Below the pieces are notes generated by a model. It saw only the letters and a list, made by a program, of their open reading frames with translations, did not search any database and was not told where the DNA came from. Below are positions 1 to 9,391 of a stretch of DNA of 64,000 bases, one piece after another (positions within the stretch are counted from its first letter, which is position 1; the number at the start of each line of letters is the position of its first letter). Source of the DNA: Rhodospirillales bacterium (GTDB lineage Bacteria > Pseudomonadota > Alphaproteobacteria > Rhodospirillales > Shumkoniaceae); contig JANQJG010000214.1 in the NCBI GenBank assembly GCA_028281785.1, forward strand, positions 1-64,000, given 5' to 3'. A program made the translations under genes and the position numbers.

Positions 1-1352
1 AGGCCGCCCAGGCTGGTCTCCTTGTAGCGCTCGCTCATGTCGCGCCCGGTCTGCCGCATGGTCTCGATCGCGGTATCCAGCGACACATGGTGCGCGCCCG
101 ACCCCTTGAGCGCGATCGACGCGGCGTTGATCGCCTTGACCGCACCCATCGCGTTGCGCTCGATACAGGGGATCTGAACGAGGCCGCCCACGGGATCGCA
201 GGTCATGCCGAGATGATGTTCAAGCGCGATCTCGGCCGCGTTCTCGATCTGACCGTTCGAGCCGCCGAGCACGGCCGCCAGCCCCGCCGCCGCCATCGCA
301 CTCGCCACCCCGACCTCACCCTGGCAGCCGACCTCGGCGCCGGAGATGGAGGCGTTACGCTTGGCCAGATCGCCAACCGCCGTCGCCGTGAGCAGAAACG
401 GGATCGCTCCCGCCCGGTCGCCGCCGGGACAATGCTCCAGATAGTATTTCAGCACGGCCGGGACCGTGCCGGCGGCGCCATTGGTCGGCGCCCGCACGAC
501 GCGACCGCCAGCGGCGTTCTCCTCGTTGACGCCGATGGCGTAGAGGCTGATCCAGTCCAACACTGCGTGGGGCGGCGCCAGATTGGAGCCGCGGTCGGCC
601 TTGAGCTTCTCGTGAAGCTCCGCCGCCCGGCGCGGCACGTTCAACCCACCCGGCAGGATGCCCCGCTCACCCAAGCCGCGATCGATACAGGCCAGCATGG
701 CCTCGGTGATCCGATCGACATAGGCGCGGACCTCGGCCTCCCCGCGCCAGTGGGACTCGTTGGCGAGGACAATGTCAGCGACAGAGCAGCGTTCAGTTTC
801 GGCAATTTCGATGAGCTCGGCCGCCGTGCCGTAGGCGAAGCGGGGGGCCGGGCGGTTGCTGCCGATAACGGCTGCCGCGTCCTCGCCCTCGCGGATAACG
901 GTTCCGCCCCCGATCGAGAGATACGTCCCTTCCTCGATGACGGCTCCCTCGGCGTCGAAGGCAACAAGACGGAGGGCGTTGCTGTGCTGGGGATGGCGCT
1001 TGTCGATCGCGAACAGGATGTCGGACTTGGAATCGAAGGCAATGGGACGCGATCCCAGAAGGTCAAGGCGACCGCCCGAAGTCGCCCGCTGCCACAAACG
1101 CGCCGCCGCGTCCGGCTCAACTTCATCGGGTGCCTCGCCCGAGAGGCCAAGCACGATTGCTCTGTCGGTGCCGTGGCCGGCCCCGGTGAGCGCCAGAGAC
1201 CCCATGAGTTCGACCTGAACGCAAGCGACCCGATCGAGACACGAACGGGCGGCAAGGCCCTCGGCGAAGGATCGCGCCGCCTCCATCGGCCCCACGGTGT
1301 GGGAGCTGGAGGGGCCGAGGCCAATTACGAAGATATCGAACAGGCTGTACAC
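1..1352 (-). CDS. sdaA: L-serine ammonia-lyase (iron-sulfur type), 3' end cut by window edge
   Basis: This enzyme deaminates L-serine to pyruvate and ammonia in the cytosol. The visible 450 residues read from a GTG at 1352 and open with [23 protein letters not shown], typical of single-chain [4Fe-4S] serine dehydratases. The C-terminal half carries the family's spaced cysteines (GCQGEVG, then MTCDPVGG, then IPCIERN) that hold the cluster, and the last visible residues are YKETSLGGL, usually within about ten residues of the end. The reading frame leaves the window with no stop. The gene lies 18 bases downstream of the DUF3604 gene on the same strand, so the two are probably cotranscribed. The identification is firm; only the last few residues are missing. 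Confidence 0.93.
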   Translation of the reverse strand, partial: MYSLFDIFVIGLGPSSSHTVGPMEAARSFAEGLAARSCLDRVACVQVELMGSLALTGAGHGTDRAIVLGLSGEAPDEVEPDAAARLWQRATSGGRLDLLGSRPIAFDSKSDILFAIDKRHPQHSNALRLVAFDAEGAVIEEGTYLSIGGGTVIREGEDAAAVIGSNRPAPRFAYGTAAELIEIAETERCSVADIVLANESHWRGEAEVRAYVDRITEAMLACIDRGLGERGILPGGLNVPRRAAELHEKLKADRGSNLAPPHAVLDWISLYAIGVNEENAAGGRVVRAPTNGAAGTVPAVLKYYLEHCPGGDRAGAIPFLLTATAVGDLAKRNASISGAEVGCQGEVGVASAMAAAGLAAVLGGSNGQIENAAEIALEHHLGMTCDPVGGLVQIPCIERNAMGAVKAINAASIALKGSGAHHVSLDTAIETMRQTGRDMSERYKETSLGG

Positions 1353-1370
1353 GGCTAACCGGCCCGCAAC

Positions 1371-3704
1371 TCAACGAAATATATAAATGGGGCTCGTCCA
1401 GGCCCGTGTCCCGTCCTCCTGCGTCATGCGGATGAAGATCGGGTTGTCTCCCGATTCTCGAAGCGCAATGCGCCGGGTGAGCCCGAACCGCCGGTGCGGG
1501 TTTTCGTCTGGCAGCCGGAAGAGCTTCAAAAACCGTGGCAGGACGCCACTCCGATCGACGACCATATCCTCCAGGCCGATATCGCCCACCGGCACCTCGC
1601 GATTCACGAGGGGGTTTTCGACCTTAAGGGTCCCGGCGGCCGCATCCTCGAGCCAAAGATCGACACCGCCGAAATTGCCGGTGGTCAGGGCCTGCCAACG
1701 CAAGCCGTCGTCACCCACCTGCTCCAGCTTCCTGTCGGGGTTGAAGAAGTTGATGGGCTCGGCACGCCGGATCCGGTTGCCGCTCAGCGTAAGGCCGCCG
1801 TCCCAGACCACCTGCCGGAAGCGCCCGCGATACTCCGCCCCTTCCCACAGGACGCGGATGCGGGCACCGAGATCGTCCGGCCCATAGGGCCGCAATGTCT
1901 CAACCAGGTCCAGGCCGTTGAAAAGGTCGACGCGCTCGATCGAGGCCGCGGCCAGGATATCGACCGTGAGCTCCGCCTCGCCTTCTGGCAGATGCACGAT
2001 ATCGCCCATCATCGCCTCGGTCGCGCTGACGCCTGGCGTGAAGCCCAGGGCGGGATCGTCATGGTAGAGGGTACCGGGCCGGTCGAAGTTCGCCCTGACG
2101 TCAATGATCATGCGGCCGCCGGGCCCCCCGGTGGTTCCGTAGTGTCGCCGCTTGCGCAGACAGTCGAAAACCGCCTCGCGGGTCAGCCCCGGCATCAACA
2201 GACAGGTCAGGCCGCCAATCGCTCCGAACTGCGAGGCGCCGGGATAACTGGCGCCGGGCCGCCCCTTATGACCATCGGAGTTTGCAACGACGCCGACGCG
2301 ATGCCCCATCTCGAAAGCATCCTGCAGCAACCACTCGAAGCTGCCCCAGGACGAGTGGACCTCGACCGACTTTTCGAAGCGGCCGTCATGGGCGAGCTTG
2401 ATGTCGGCGTAGCGCCCGCCGCAATGGGCGAAGCACACGACGTCCCATTCCCCGTGCTCGGCGAAGGCCTCGAAAAGATCGGCGGCGGTGGCGCAGTCCG
2501 TGTCTAGATCCGATTGATCGTCGAGAAGGGCGTGCGAAGACCGTCGGATCTGCCGGTTCTCCGCCGGAAACAATACGTTGCGGTCGCCGCCCAGCCCCGT
2601 ATTGCCCGACCATTCGTAACCCGGTACGCAGACGAACCGGCCCGGCTCGTCGAACTCGCGGCAAAGCGTTTGGAGATGGCGCCAGAAAGTGTTGGTGATC
2701 TGGAAATCGTTGCCCTGATGGCCGATGACATCGAGGAAGGCCCGATCCCGGGCAAAGGAAAAATACTCGGTCGCGCTGCCGGTGCCGATGGTCTCCTCGG
2801 ACTGGCCGTGAAAATCGGCCCAGTAGGGGAGCAGCCCGGTCTCCGCGACAATGCGGAGCGGGTTGGCTTGGCAGACCTTCCTGCTTTCGGAATCCTCAAG
2901 CCAGATCTTGACATCGCCGGGCGCGTCGACGGACAGGCTAGGGACTTCCACGGTGAAGTCTCCCGGCTGGAAGGCGACCCTGTCCGGTAGGCCCGTAACC
3001 ATCCTGCTGGCGCGCAGGCGAAAGACCGCGTCACACAGGTTCGAGGGGTTGCCCCAACGATCCTCGCCCTTGAGCCTGAGGGAAAAGTGCTCACCGACCC
3101 GGCGCAAGGTTGGCAAGGCCGCCACGTAGCGCGCCGGTGGCCCCGGCACGATCCGGATCGACGGCTGCACCGGAAGGGTCTGGTAGTTGTAGGTGGCGAT
3201 CGGGTCGACGAGCACGCGGAACTCGAACGTCTCTTCGCAGAAGGTCTGGATGCGCATGCCGGGCGAGCCGCCATCGGTCACGCCGAAACGTAGGGTAATC
3301 CTGTCCCCTTCCTCGAGATAGCCCCGTACGACCTTGATGTAGATCGTGCGGTCCCAGGGTCGGACATTGCCCTTGGGGTCGTATCGGGCTTCGAGGACGG
3401 CGCTATTGGACGCCTCGACGACCGTGTAGTTCGGCTTGGCGGGCTCGGTGAACTGCGGCCGCGACTGGTCGGCCGCAAAGCGAAAGCAGACGCGGAGGCT
3501 GCCGCTGTCGTCGATGCCGTACTTGCCGGCCGTGTACGTCAAGGTAAAGGTCTGGTAGGAACCGGCCTCGAAGTCGCCGGTAGGGGTCAGGGCGACCGTG
3601 CCCAGATCCTGGGATCGGATCGGCTGTTGGAGGGTAGAGCTGCTGTTGGCCGCGCCTTGTCCGGCGGAGGTCTCCTGCTCCGAACTCGCCGTGACGTGGT
3701 TCAT
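1371..3704 (-). CDS. DUF3604 / PHP-like metal-dependent hydrolase family protein
   Basis: A 777-residue protein with no signal peptide. Residues 1-290 look like beta-rich Ig-like or accessory segments. Residues 295-485 carry PHP-type metal-site motifs: WADFHGQS at 295-302, GHQGND at about 328, PGYEWSGN at about 361, FAHCGG at about 425 and NSDGHKGRPG at about 475. The remaining C-terminal 200 residues are again beta-rich. DUF3604 proteins resemble metallophosphoesterases of the PHP superfamily, but their substrates are largely unknown. The ATG at 3704 is preceded by a purine-rich AAGGGGGG site. It sits between a collapsed ORF and sdaA in one minus-strand unit. I infer a hydrolase and cannot name the substrate. 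Confidence 0.8.
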   Translation of the reverse strand: MNHVTASSEQETSAGQGAANSSSTLQQPIRSQDLGTVALTPTGDFEAGSYQTFTLTYTAGKYGIDDSGSLRVCFRFAADQSRPQFTEPAKPNYTVVEASNSAVLEARYDPKGNVRPWDRTIYIKVVRGYLEEGDRITLRFGVTDGGSPGMRIQTFCEETFEFRVLVDPIATYNYQTLPVQPSIRIVPGPPARYVAALPTLRRVGEHFSLRLKGEDRWGNPSNLCDAVFRLRASRMVTGLPDRVAFQPGDFTVEVPSLSVDAPGDVKIWLEDSESRKVCQANPLRIVAETGLLPYWADFHGQSEETIGTGSATEYFSFARDRAFLDVIGHQGNDFQITNTFWRHLQTLCREFDEPGRFVCVPGYEWSGNTGLGGDRNVLFPAENRQIRRSSHALLDDQSDLDTDCATAADLFEAFAEHGEWDVVCFAHCGGRYADIKLAHDGRFEKSVEVHSSWGSFEWLLQDAFEMGHRVGVVANSDGHKGRPGASYPGASQFGAIGGLTCLLMPGLTREAVFDCLRKRRHYGTTGGPGGRMIIDVRANFDRPGTLYHDDPALGFTPGVSATEAMMGDIVHLPEGEAELTVDILAAASIERVDLFNGLDLVETLRPYGPDDLGARIRVLWEGAEYRGRFRQVVWDGGLTLSGNRIRRAEPINFFNPDRKLEQVGDDGLRWQALTTGNFGGVDLWLEDAAAGTLKVENPLVNREVPVGDIGLEDMVVDRSGVLPRFLKLFRLPDENPHRRFGLTRRIALRESGDNPIFIRMTQEDGTRAWTSPIYIFR

Positions 3705-3811
3705 GATCCCATCCCCCCTTTCACCGGTTTCGCGATCTCGTGACTCGCAAACCCAGCGGCGGGAGGTCTGGGCATCCCGTCGCGGGGCACCGTCGCGCGA
3801 TCAGTATAGAG

Positions 3812-4024
3812 CTACATGATCCCGAACTTCTCGAAGGCTTCCGTTGCGCTCATGCCTTCACGGATCGCTTTGCCAACAAAGCGTTCACCGCGCACCTTCT
3901 CCAACGACTTGGCGATTGTATTCGCCTCGGCCTCCCGAGGGGCCGCCAGAACGCCCTCCTGATCGCCAAAGAGCAGGTTGCCGAACTCTTCGAGCCCCAG
4001 GGTTTCGATCGCGGTGACTTTCAT
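3812..4024 (-). pseudogene. Chimeric 70-residue ORF: enolase-superfamily N-terminus joined to RraA-family C-terminus
   Basis: Residues 1-18 (MKVTAIETLGLEEFGNLL) match the start of mandelate racemase/galactonate dehydratase-type enzymes, which normally continue for about 370 more residues. From about residue 19 the protein instead reads FGDQEGVLAAPREAEA and ends KAIREGMSATEAFEKFGIM, the C-terminus of RraA-like aldolase/regulator proteins. Neither a catalytic barrel nor the RraA core remains. A strong Shine-Dalgarno (GGGGAGG, five bases before the ATG) persists and the frame is open, so a 70-residue peptide could still be made. It precedes the DUF3604 gene by 107 bases on the same strand. The likely origin is a deletion joining two neighbouring genes of a former operon. 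The parent families are assigned from memory of conserved ends. Confidence 0.7.
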
Positions 4025-4222
4025 GTCCGCCTCCCCAACGACATGACCGTGGCTTTGGTTCTGCTACCAGCGCGCGAGCCCTGGAAACGCGATCAGTTCA
4101 TCCTAAAGGGGTTACACCGCAGAGAGAAGGCCCGGTCCTTCCGATTGTTCTATTCCCGGGGCCCCCGCGAGTCGAGGGTATTAAAGTCGATGCCATAGCG
4201 CGGAATAACGGGCCAGGTTCCC

Positions 4223-6454
4223 TCATGGGCCGCCGGAAGGCTGATCAGACTTCGGAACGCCGTCGATCGCCTCAGCGAGCCGGTCCCGTATCGCGACATA
4301 GTCGTATTTCCCCGATCCCAATACCGGCAGCGTATCCAACGTGACGATCTGCTTCGGAACCAGGAATTCCGGAAGCCCTTGCGTGCGGGCATGGGCTGAC
4401 AATGACGCCGGATCGACCTCTTTACGGTCCGTGGCCAGGATCAGGCGCTCGCCCCGGCGGCCGTCGGGCACCGCGATCACCGCATGCTCACCATCGGGCC
4501 ACACCGCGCTCGCGAGCGCTTCGGCCGCGGCAAGCGAAACCATCTCGCCGGCGACCTTGGCGAAACGCTTGGCGCGTCCCAGAATCCGCACGAAGCCTTG
4601 CGCGTCGACTTCGACGATATCGCCGGTGTCGTACCAGCCGGCCGGCACGGGATCGATCTCGCCCGGCCGGTCCGGCCGGAGATAGCCCAGCATCACGTTG
4701 GGGCCTGAAACATGGAGACGGCCCCCGATTTCGATCCCCTCGACCGGCGTGACCCGGTACTCGATGCCCGGCAGCAAACGGCCGACTGTTCCTGCCCGGA
4801 AATGCATGGGCGTGTTCACGGCAAGGCCCGGCGCGCATTCCGTGGCGCCGTAGCCCTCGAGAATCCGAACACCAAACTTCTCCATCCAGCTGCGGGAGGT
4901 CTCCTCCCGCAGCTTTTCGGCGCCGGCGAAGGCGTATCGCAGCGAGTAGAAATCGTAGGGATGAGCGGTCCGCGCATAACCGGAAAGGAAGGTGTCGGTG
5001 CCGAACATGATGGTCGCATTGCTGGCGTAAGCGAGTTCCGGAACGATCCGATAGTGCAACGGCGAGGGATAAAGAAAGGTCCGGACCCCCCACAGAAGCG
5101 GCAGGATCAACCCCCCGGTCAGACCGAAGGCGTGAAACACGGGCAGCGCGTTGAAAACCAAGTCGGCCGGATTGAAGTCGATGCGCGCGGCAAGCTGCCG
5201 GCAGTTCGCCAGGATGTTCATATGGCTGAGGACGACACCTTTCGGCGCGCCCTCGGAGCCCGACGTGAAGAGAATCACGGCCGGATCATGCGGCTTTCCG
5301 GCATATTTGCGATATCCGAGACGGGCCACGCGGGCGGCGGCGAGCCCGCGCAGTTTGTCGGCCAGCCCCAATTCGGCCCGGATGTCTTCCAGGTAGACGA
5401 CGCGGACCGTCTTGTTCAACGCCTCGATAAGCGTCTCAAGCCTCGCCCGCTCGATGAACGCGCGGGCGGTCAGCACCGTCCGAACCTCCGCCGCGCGACA
5501 GGCGGCGGCGATATTGGCCGGGCCGGCGGTGAAGTTCAGCATCGCGGGAACCCGGCCATAGGCCTGCAAGGCGAGGAACGTAACCGCCGCGCCGACCGCG
5601 TTCGGCAGCATTACGCCCACATGTTCGCGCGGCTCTGTCATATCGGCGATGCGGCGGCCGAGGACGAGACTGCCGATCACCAGTCGGCCGTAGCTCATGG
5701 GACCGGTGGCCACATCTTCGAGGATCACCGCCTTGCGGTGATGGGTGTCGCGGGCATCCAGCAGGGCCTCGAAGAGGGTCAGGCTGCGATCGCTCGTCCG
5801 AAACATCATATCCGACATAAGATCGTAGAGCTGTGCCGCCGCGATCTGCCGGCGAATCCGGCCCCTGGCCTCGTCCGGAATCTCGAAGCGGCGGGGTTCC
5901 AGGACCGAGATCTTGATCTTCGGAAACAGCCGGATGCGTACCTTGCCCCGAAGCCGGGAGAACGGGGTGTATTGCGCGCCGTCGATGCGAACCGGCACGA
6001 CCGCCGCCCCGGTTCTATCGGCGACCATGCCGGGACCCTCGTAGATCTTCATCAGCGCGCCGGTAACCGTGATGCGCCCCTCGGGAAAGATCACGCAGTT
6101 CCGCCCGTCCCGAACCGTGCGGATCAGGGACTTCGTCGCCAGCGGGCTCGCGGGATCGATCCGGAAGGTTTTGACGAGGCGCAACCAGGGGCGGACCCAC
6201 CACTGCTCCGCCACGCGTGAATTGATGGCGAAGGTGACGTCCTCGGGCAGACATGTCGCGAGCAACGGGGCATCGAGGAAGGAGGTGTGATTGGCGACCA
6301 GGATCGCCGGCCCCTTCACGGACAGATAGTTCTCAAGGCCGCGAACCTCGACGCGGTAGACGAACTTTATGACACTGGCGATCACGACCCGCAACGAGTG
6401 GTAAATGACCGCTCGGAGCCAGGACGGTTGTGGGGCTTGGGTGACAGCTCGCAT
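4223..6454 (-). CDS. Aas-like fusion: 1-acyl-glycerophosphate acyltransferase domain plus acyl-AMP ligase domain
   Basis: A 743-residue protein. Residues 30-200 form a PlsC-type acyltransferase with NHTSFLD at 55-61 (the catalytic HX4D box) and FPEGR at about 123. Residues 235-740 form an AMP-dependent acyl ligase with the phosphate-binding FTSGSEGAPKG at about 396, EGYGATE and WYDTGD. This architecture matches E. coli Aas, which reacylates lysophospholipids at the inner membrane using acyl-ACP made by its own ligase domain, though Aas also has a short linker. I chose the ATG at 6454, which has GGAG nine bases upstream and starts close to the acyltransferase domain; the frame is open 39 codons further. 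The gene stands alone, divergent from the transaldolase-like gene. Acyl-chain specificity is not visible. Confidence 0.87.
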   Translation of the reverse strand: MRAVTQAPQPSWLRAVIYHSLRVVIASVIKFVYRVEVRGLENYLSVKGPAILVANHTSFLDAPLLATCLPEDVTFAINSRVAEQWWVRPWLRLVKTFRIDPASPLATKSLIRTVRDGRNCVIFPEGRITVTGALMKIYEGPGMVADRTGAAVVPVRIDGAQYTPFSRLRGKVRIRLFPKIKISVLEPRRFEIPDEARGRIRRQIAAAQLYDLMSDMMFRTSDRSLTLFEALLDARDTHHRKAVILEDVATGPMSYGRLVIGSLVLGRRIADMTEPREHVGVMLPNAVGAAVTFLALQAYGRVPAMLNFTAGPANIAAACRAAEVRTVLTARAFIERARLETLIEALNKTVRVVYLEDIRAELGLADKLRGLAAARVARLGYRKYAGKPHDPAVILFTSGSEGAPKGVVLSHMNILANCRQLAARIDFNPADLVFNALPVFHAFGLTGGLILPLLWGVRTFLYPSPLHYRIVPELAYASNATIMFGTDTFLSGYARTAHPYDFYSLRYAFAGAEKLREETSRSWMEKFGVRILEGYGATECAPGLAVNTPMHFRAGTVGRLLPGIEYRVTPVEGIEIGGRLHVSGPNVMLGYLRPDRPGEIDPVPAGWYDTGDIVEVDAQGFVRILGRAKRFAKVAGEMVSLAAAEALASAVWPDGEHAVIAVPDGRRGERLILATDRKEVDPASLSAHARTQGLPEFLVPKQIVTLDTLPVLGSGKYDYVAIRDRLAEAIDGVPKSDQPSGGP

Positions 6455-6674
6455 AAGGATCGGCTCCAGGATATCACTACGGCGCGGCCGGCGCCCATTT
6501 TCCCGGATCGACAGGCGGCCACAGCCATATCTTAACAAGTTGATATGGTGTCCGAAACTTGATCCATCCAATCGACGGATTCGGCCGCCCTGATAGACTT
6601 GATCGATCGCCCCGAAGCCATGCCGCCTTTATGAAAAGAATTTCTAGATATTTCTATAGAGAGAAAATGTGTTC

Positions 6675-6704
6675 TTGAAACGGATGAGGCTTTCGATGCA
6701 TACT
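6675..6704 (+). promoter_or_regulatory. Candidate sigma-70 promoter for the transaldolase-like gene
   Basis: TTGAAA at 6675-6680 and CATACT at 6699-6704 are separated by 18 bases, about 110 bases before the ATG at 6813. They match the -35 and -10 consensus at 5 of 6 and 4 of 6 positions. This is the clearest feature in the AT-richer 358-base gap (6455-6812) between two divergent genes; nothing else coding was seen there. Confidence 0.4.
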
Positions 6705-6812
6705 CGAAACTTGGGGAAACGTGGAACCCGGCTCTAGGGTCGGCCGGGGTTGTTTGACCGCCGTGGCATGTCGGCCACGCGATGGCCCCGTCCAGAGGAG
6801 GAGTTCGTTGCC

Positions 6813-7892
6813 ATGGACGCGGAAAGCTACAAAAGCCCGCTGCACAAGATGGTTGCCACCACCGAGACGGATCTGTGGAATGATTCCTGCTCCGTTTCCG
6901 AGCTCAAATACGCCATCGAGAACGGCGCAGTTGGGGCCACGGCCAACCCCGTGATCGTCGGCGAGGTGTTGGGCAAGGAGTTGGATCTGTGGGAGCCCAG
7001 CATCAAGCGGCTGATCGCGGAGAACCCGACCGCGACCGAAGACGATATCGCGTGGAAGCTCCAGGAGGAGATGTCCATCAAGGGTGCCGAACTGTTGCGT
7101 CCCGTGTTCGAGCGCGAGAACGGCAAGCAAGGCCGCCTCTCCCTTCAGACCAACCCGAAACTCTACCGGAATGCCGACCTTATTGTGGAGCAGGCGGTCC
7201 ATTTCGACAGCCTGGCGCCCAACATGATCGTCAAGATCCCGGTCACCGAGGCCGGCGTGAAGGCCATCGAGGAGGCGACGTTCCGCGGCGTCAGCATCAA
7301 CGCCACGGTGTGCTTCACCGTGCCACAGTCCCTGGCCGTGGCGGAGGCCGTCGAGCGGGGTCTCAAACGGCGCCGCGAAGCGGGTGAGGACACCTCGCGG
7401 ATGGGCCCGGTCTGCACGATCATGGTCGGGCGCCTGGACGACTGGCTCAAGCAGGTGGCCAACAAGGAGGACATCGTCACCAACCCCGAATATCTCGACT
7501 GGGCCGGGGTCGCGGCCATGAAGGAGGCCTACCGCCTGTTCCAGGAGCGAGGCTACACCGCACGGCTGCTGTCGGCGGCGACACGTCATCACCGACATTG
7601 GTCCGAGTTCATCGGCGCCGACATGGTCATAACCTTGACCCATCAATGGCAGCGCCGGTTCAACGCCTCCGACGTCGAGGTCGTGCCGCGGATCGACGAC
7701 CCGGTGGACCCCGAGATCATCCAGGCGTTGTCGGAGAAGTTCGCCGATTTCCGCAGAGCCTATAAGGCGGACGGCATGACACCGAGTGAGTTCGACGGTT
7801 TCGGCGCGACGAAGAAGACCCTTTCCAGCTTCATCGCCGGGTATCAGGATTTCGTGGCCGTAATCCGGCGCTATATGCTGCCTGGTGTTTAA
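6813..7892 (+). CDS. Transaldolase-family protein
   Basis: A 359-residue class I aldolase-fold protein. The segments AIENGAVGATANPVIV near the N-terminus, MIVKIPVTEAG (whose Lys fits the Schiff-base lysine) and GVSINATVCFTV match the transaldolase family (Pfam TAL_FSA). It is longer than E. coli TalB (about 317 residues) and much longer than fructose-6-phosphate aldolases. It could exchange dihydroxyacetone units between sugar phosphates or cleave a specialised ketose phosphate. The ATG at 6813 has a GAGGAGGA site ten bases upstream; an in-frame TTG at 6750 is less likely. It stands next to the inositol/sugar island, so a role in sugar catabolism is plausible, but the substrate is unknown. 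Confidence 0.83.
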   Translation: MDAESYKSPLHKMVATTETDLWNDSCSVSELKYAIENGAVGATANPVIVGEVLGKELDLWEPSIKRLIAENPTATEDDIAWKLQEEMSIKGAELLRPVFERENGKQGRLSLQTNPKLYRNADLIVEQAVHFDSLAPNMIVKIPVTEAGVKAIEEATFRGVSINATVCFTVPQSLAVAEAVERGLKRRREAGEDTSRMGPVCTIMVGRLDDWLKQVANKEDIVTNPEYLDWAGVAAMKEAYRLFQERGYTARLLSAATRHHRHWSEFIGADMVITLTHQWQRRFNASDVEVVPRIDDPVDPEIIQALSEKFADFRRAYKADGMTPSEFDGFGATKKTLSSFIAGYQDFVAVIRRYMLPGV

Positions 7893-7937
7893 GTCACTGG
7901 AGAGACCCTAACGAAGTTCTAAAGAAGGCGAACCGGT

Positions 7938-8045
7938 GATTGACCTCGTGCTTCGACGGGGCTCAGCATGAGGTCAATCTTTTCAATGTCTTGCCTCATC
8001 CTGAGGAGGCGCGAAGCGCCGTCTCGAAGGGCGCGGCAAGACATT
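7938..8045. repeat. Double-hairpin intergenic repeat
   Basis: Two perfect inverted repeats stand side by side. Arms of 10 bp at 7938-7947 and 7970-7979 (GATTGACCTC / GAGGTCAATC) enclose the first loop. Arms of 10 bp at 7985-7994 and 8036-8045 (AATGTCTTGC / GCAAGACATT) enclose the second, whose loop contains a smaller GGCGC-GAA-GCGCC hairpin. A related stretch (CATGAGGTCAATCT, then TTGCCTCATCC) recurs near 34,000. Elements of this look are common between genes in alphaproteobacteria. It lies between two convergent genes and may also act as a bidirectional terminator. Confidence 0.65.
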
Positions 8046-8067
8046 TCCATGAGTTTTTGGCAGCCTG

Positions 8068-9195
8068 CTACCCCTTGATCGGGACCCAGCCGCCGGTCTC
8101 CGACGAGCGGATGATGCCGTGGATGACGCGTTCCATATGCAGCGCGTCGTCGAAGTCGGGATAGAGTCGCTCCTCCCCGGCGAGCCCCTTCAGAAGATGG
8201 GCCACCTCGATCACCTTGAGGTCGTTGAATCCGAGCCCGTGTCCGGGGGCCGGAACGAAACGGTCATAAGGCGGGTGCGCCGGTCCGGTGAGAATGGTCT
8301 TGAACCCGCGTTGCGCCGGGTCGCCCTTGACCTGGTAAATCTGAAGCTCGTTCATGCGCTCCTGATCGAGGGTAATCATTCCCTCCGAGCCATGCACTTC
8401 GCAGGCTAGATGGTTCTTTCGCCCCCAGGCCACACGGCTGGAACAGAGCACCCCCTGCACGCCATTCGCGAACCGAACCAGGGCGTTGGCCTGGTCCTCG
8501 TTCTCCACGGCCCCGGACTCGCCGGGCCGATCGGGGTCCGCGCGCCGCGTGTGCACGGTTCGAATCTCGCCACTGACTTCCGCAATGTCGCCAACGAGGT
8601 CGCGCGCGACGCTGACGAGGTGAACCGCCAGGTCGCCCAGGGTTCCGGTGCCGGCCTCTGCGATCCTGCAGCGCCAGGAGTACGGAAGGCTCTCATCGGC
8701 CATGTAGTCTTCGTCACAGACGCCGCGAAATTGCACCACCCGTCCGATCGCGCCCGACTCGATCAACGATTTGGCGTGCATGATGACCGGGTTTCTCAAG
8801 TAGTTGTAGCCGACAAGGGTGGCGATCCGGGCCTCCCGCGCCGCCGCCGCCATGGCCTCCCCGTCCTCCAGGGTCAGCGCCAGGGGCTTCTCGCAGTAGA
8901 TGTGCTTGCCCGCCGCTGCCGCCGCGACCGCCATCTCCCGGTGGAAAGCATTGGGCGCGGTGATGGAGACCACATCCACGGCGCCGTCGGCGATCAGCTC
9001 GCGCCAGTCCGTTGTCCATCGTTCGAAGCCGAACTCCCGGGCCTTCTCCTTCGCCACAGCAGGGTCGATATCGCACAGGACTTCCAGGCGCGGCCGCGGC
9101 ACGGTGCCGAACACGGCCTTGACCGCCCCAAAGGCCAAGGCATGGCATTTCCCCATGAAACCGGTCCCAATCAGGCCGATACCGATCGTTTCCAT
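8068..9195 (-). CDS. Gfo/Idh/MocA-family oxidoreductase
   Basis: A 375-residue NAD(P)-dependent sugar or cyclitol dehydrogenase-like protein. The Rossmann motif GLIGTGFMG lies at residues 7-15, CEKPLAL at 101-107 carries the conserved lysine, and GTLGDLAVHLV supplies the Asp-His pair of the second domain. The family includes inositol 2-dehydrogenase (IolG), scyllo-inositol dehydrogenases and many sugar-1-dehydrogenases. It lies just downstream of the sugar ABC transporter and within 5 kb of iolDEB, so oxidation of inositol or a related polyol is a reasonable guess. No trait seen here fixes the substrate. The start is an ATG at 9195. Confidence 0.87.
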   Translation of the reverse strand: METIGIGLIGTGFMGKCHALAFGAVKAVFGTVPRPRLEVLCDIDPAVAKEKAREFGFERWTTDWRELIADGAVDVVSITAPNAFHREMAVAAAAAGKHIYCEKPLALTLEDGEAMAAAAREARIATLVGYNYLRNPVIMHAKSLIESGAIGRVVQFRGVCDEDYMADESLPYSWRCRIAEAGTGTLGDLAVHLVSVARDLVGDIAEVSGEIRTVHTRRADPDRPGESGAVENEDQANALVRFANGVQGVLCSSRVAWGRKNHLACEVHGSEGMITLDQERMNELQIYQVKGDPAQRGFKTILTGPAHPPYDRFVPAPGHGLGFNDLKVIEVAHLLKGLAGEERLYPDFDDALHMERVIHGIIRSSETGGWVPIKG

Positions 9196-9391
9196 GTTTG
9201 GACACGCCCTCCCAAAGGCGCTTGTTTAAAGAACGGCATCAAGACGCCGCTATGCGAAAGGTTCAACTCAGATACGCAAAAACGCCGATTCTCTATGCTC
9301 TTCCTTAGACTTATTCTCTTTTCATCGGTAGTTAGCTCGTCCCGACCAAGAACGGTCCTATGGGACGGGCCTTGAAGAAGGAGGAGCGGCC

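Noticed and set aside
87..1358. Long plus-strand open frame over the serine dehydratase gene
   Set aside because: It is antisense to a clear sdaA and rich in Arg, Gly and Ala without any family motif, as expected for a GC-rich shadow frame.
4150..4222. Minus-strand tail reading GTWPVIPRYGIDFNTLDSRG just downstream of the acyltransferase/ligase gene
   Set aside because: It looked like a possible protein end, but the frame upstream overlaps the ligase gene as low-complexity shadow sequence and I recognise no family.
4712..6220. 502-residue plus-strand frame
   Set aside because: It lies fully antisense to the acyltransferase/AMP-ligase gene, which has clear catalytic motifs on the other strand.
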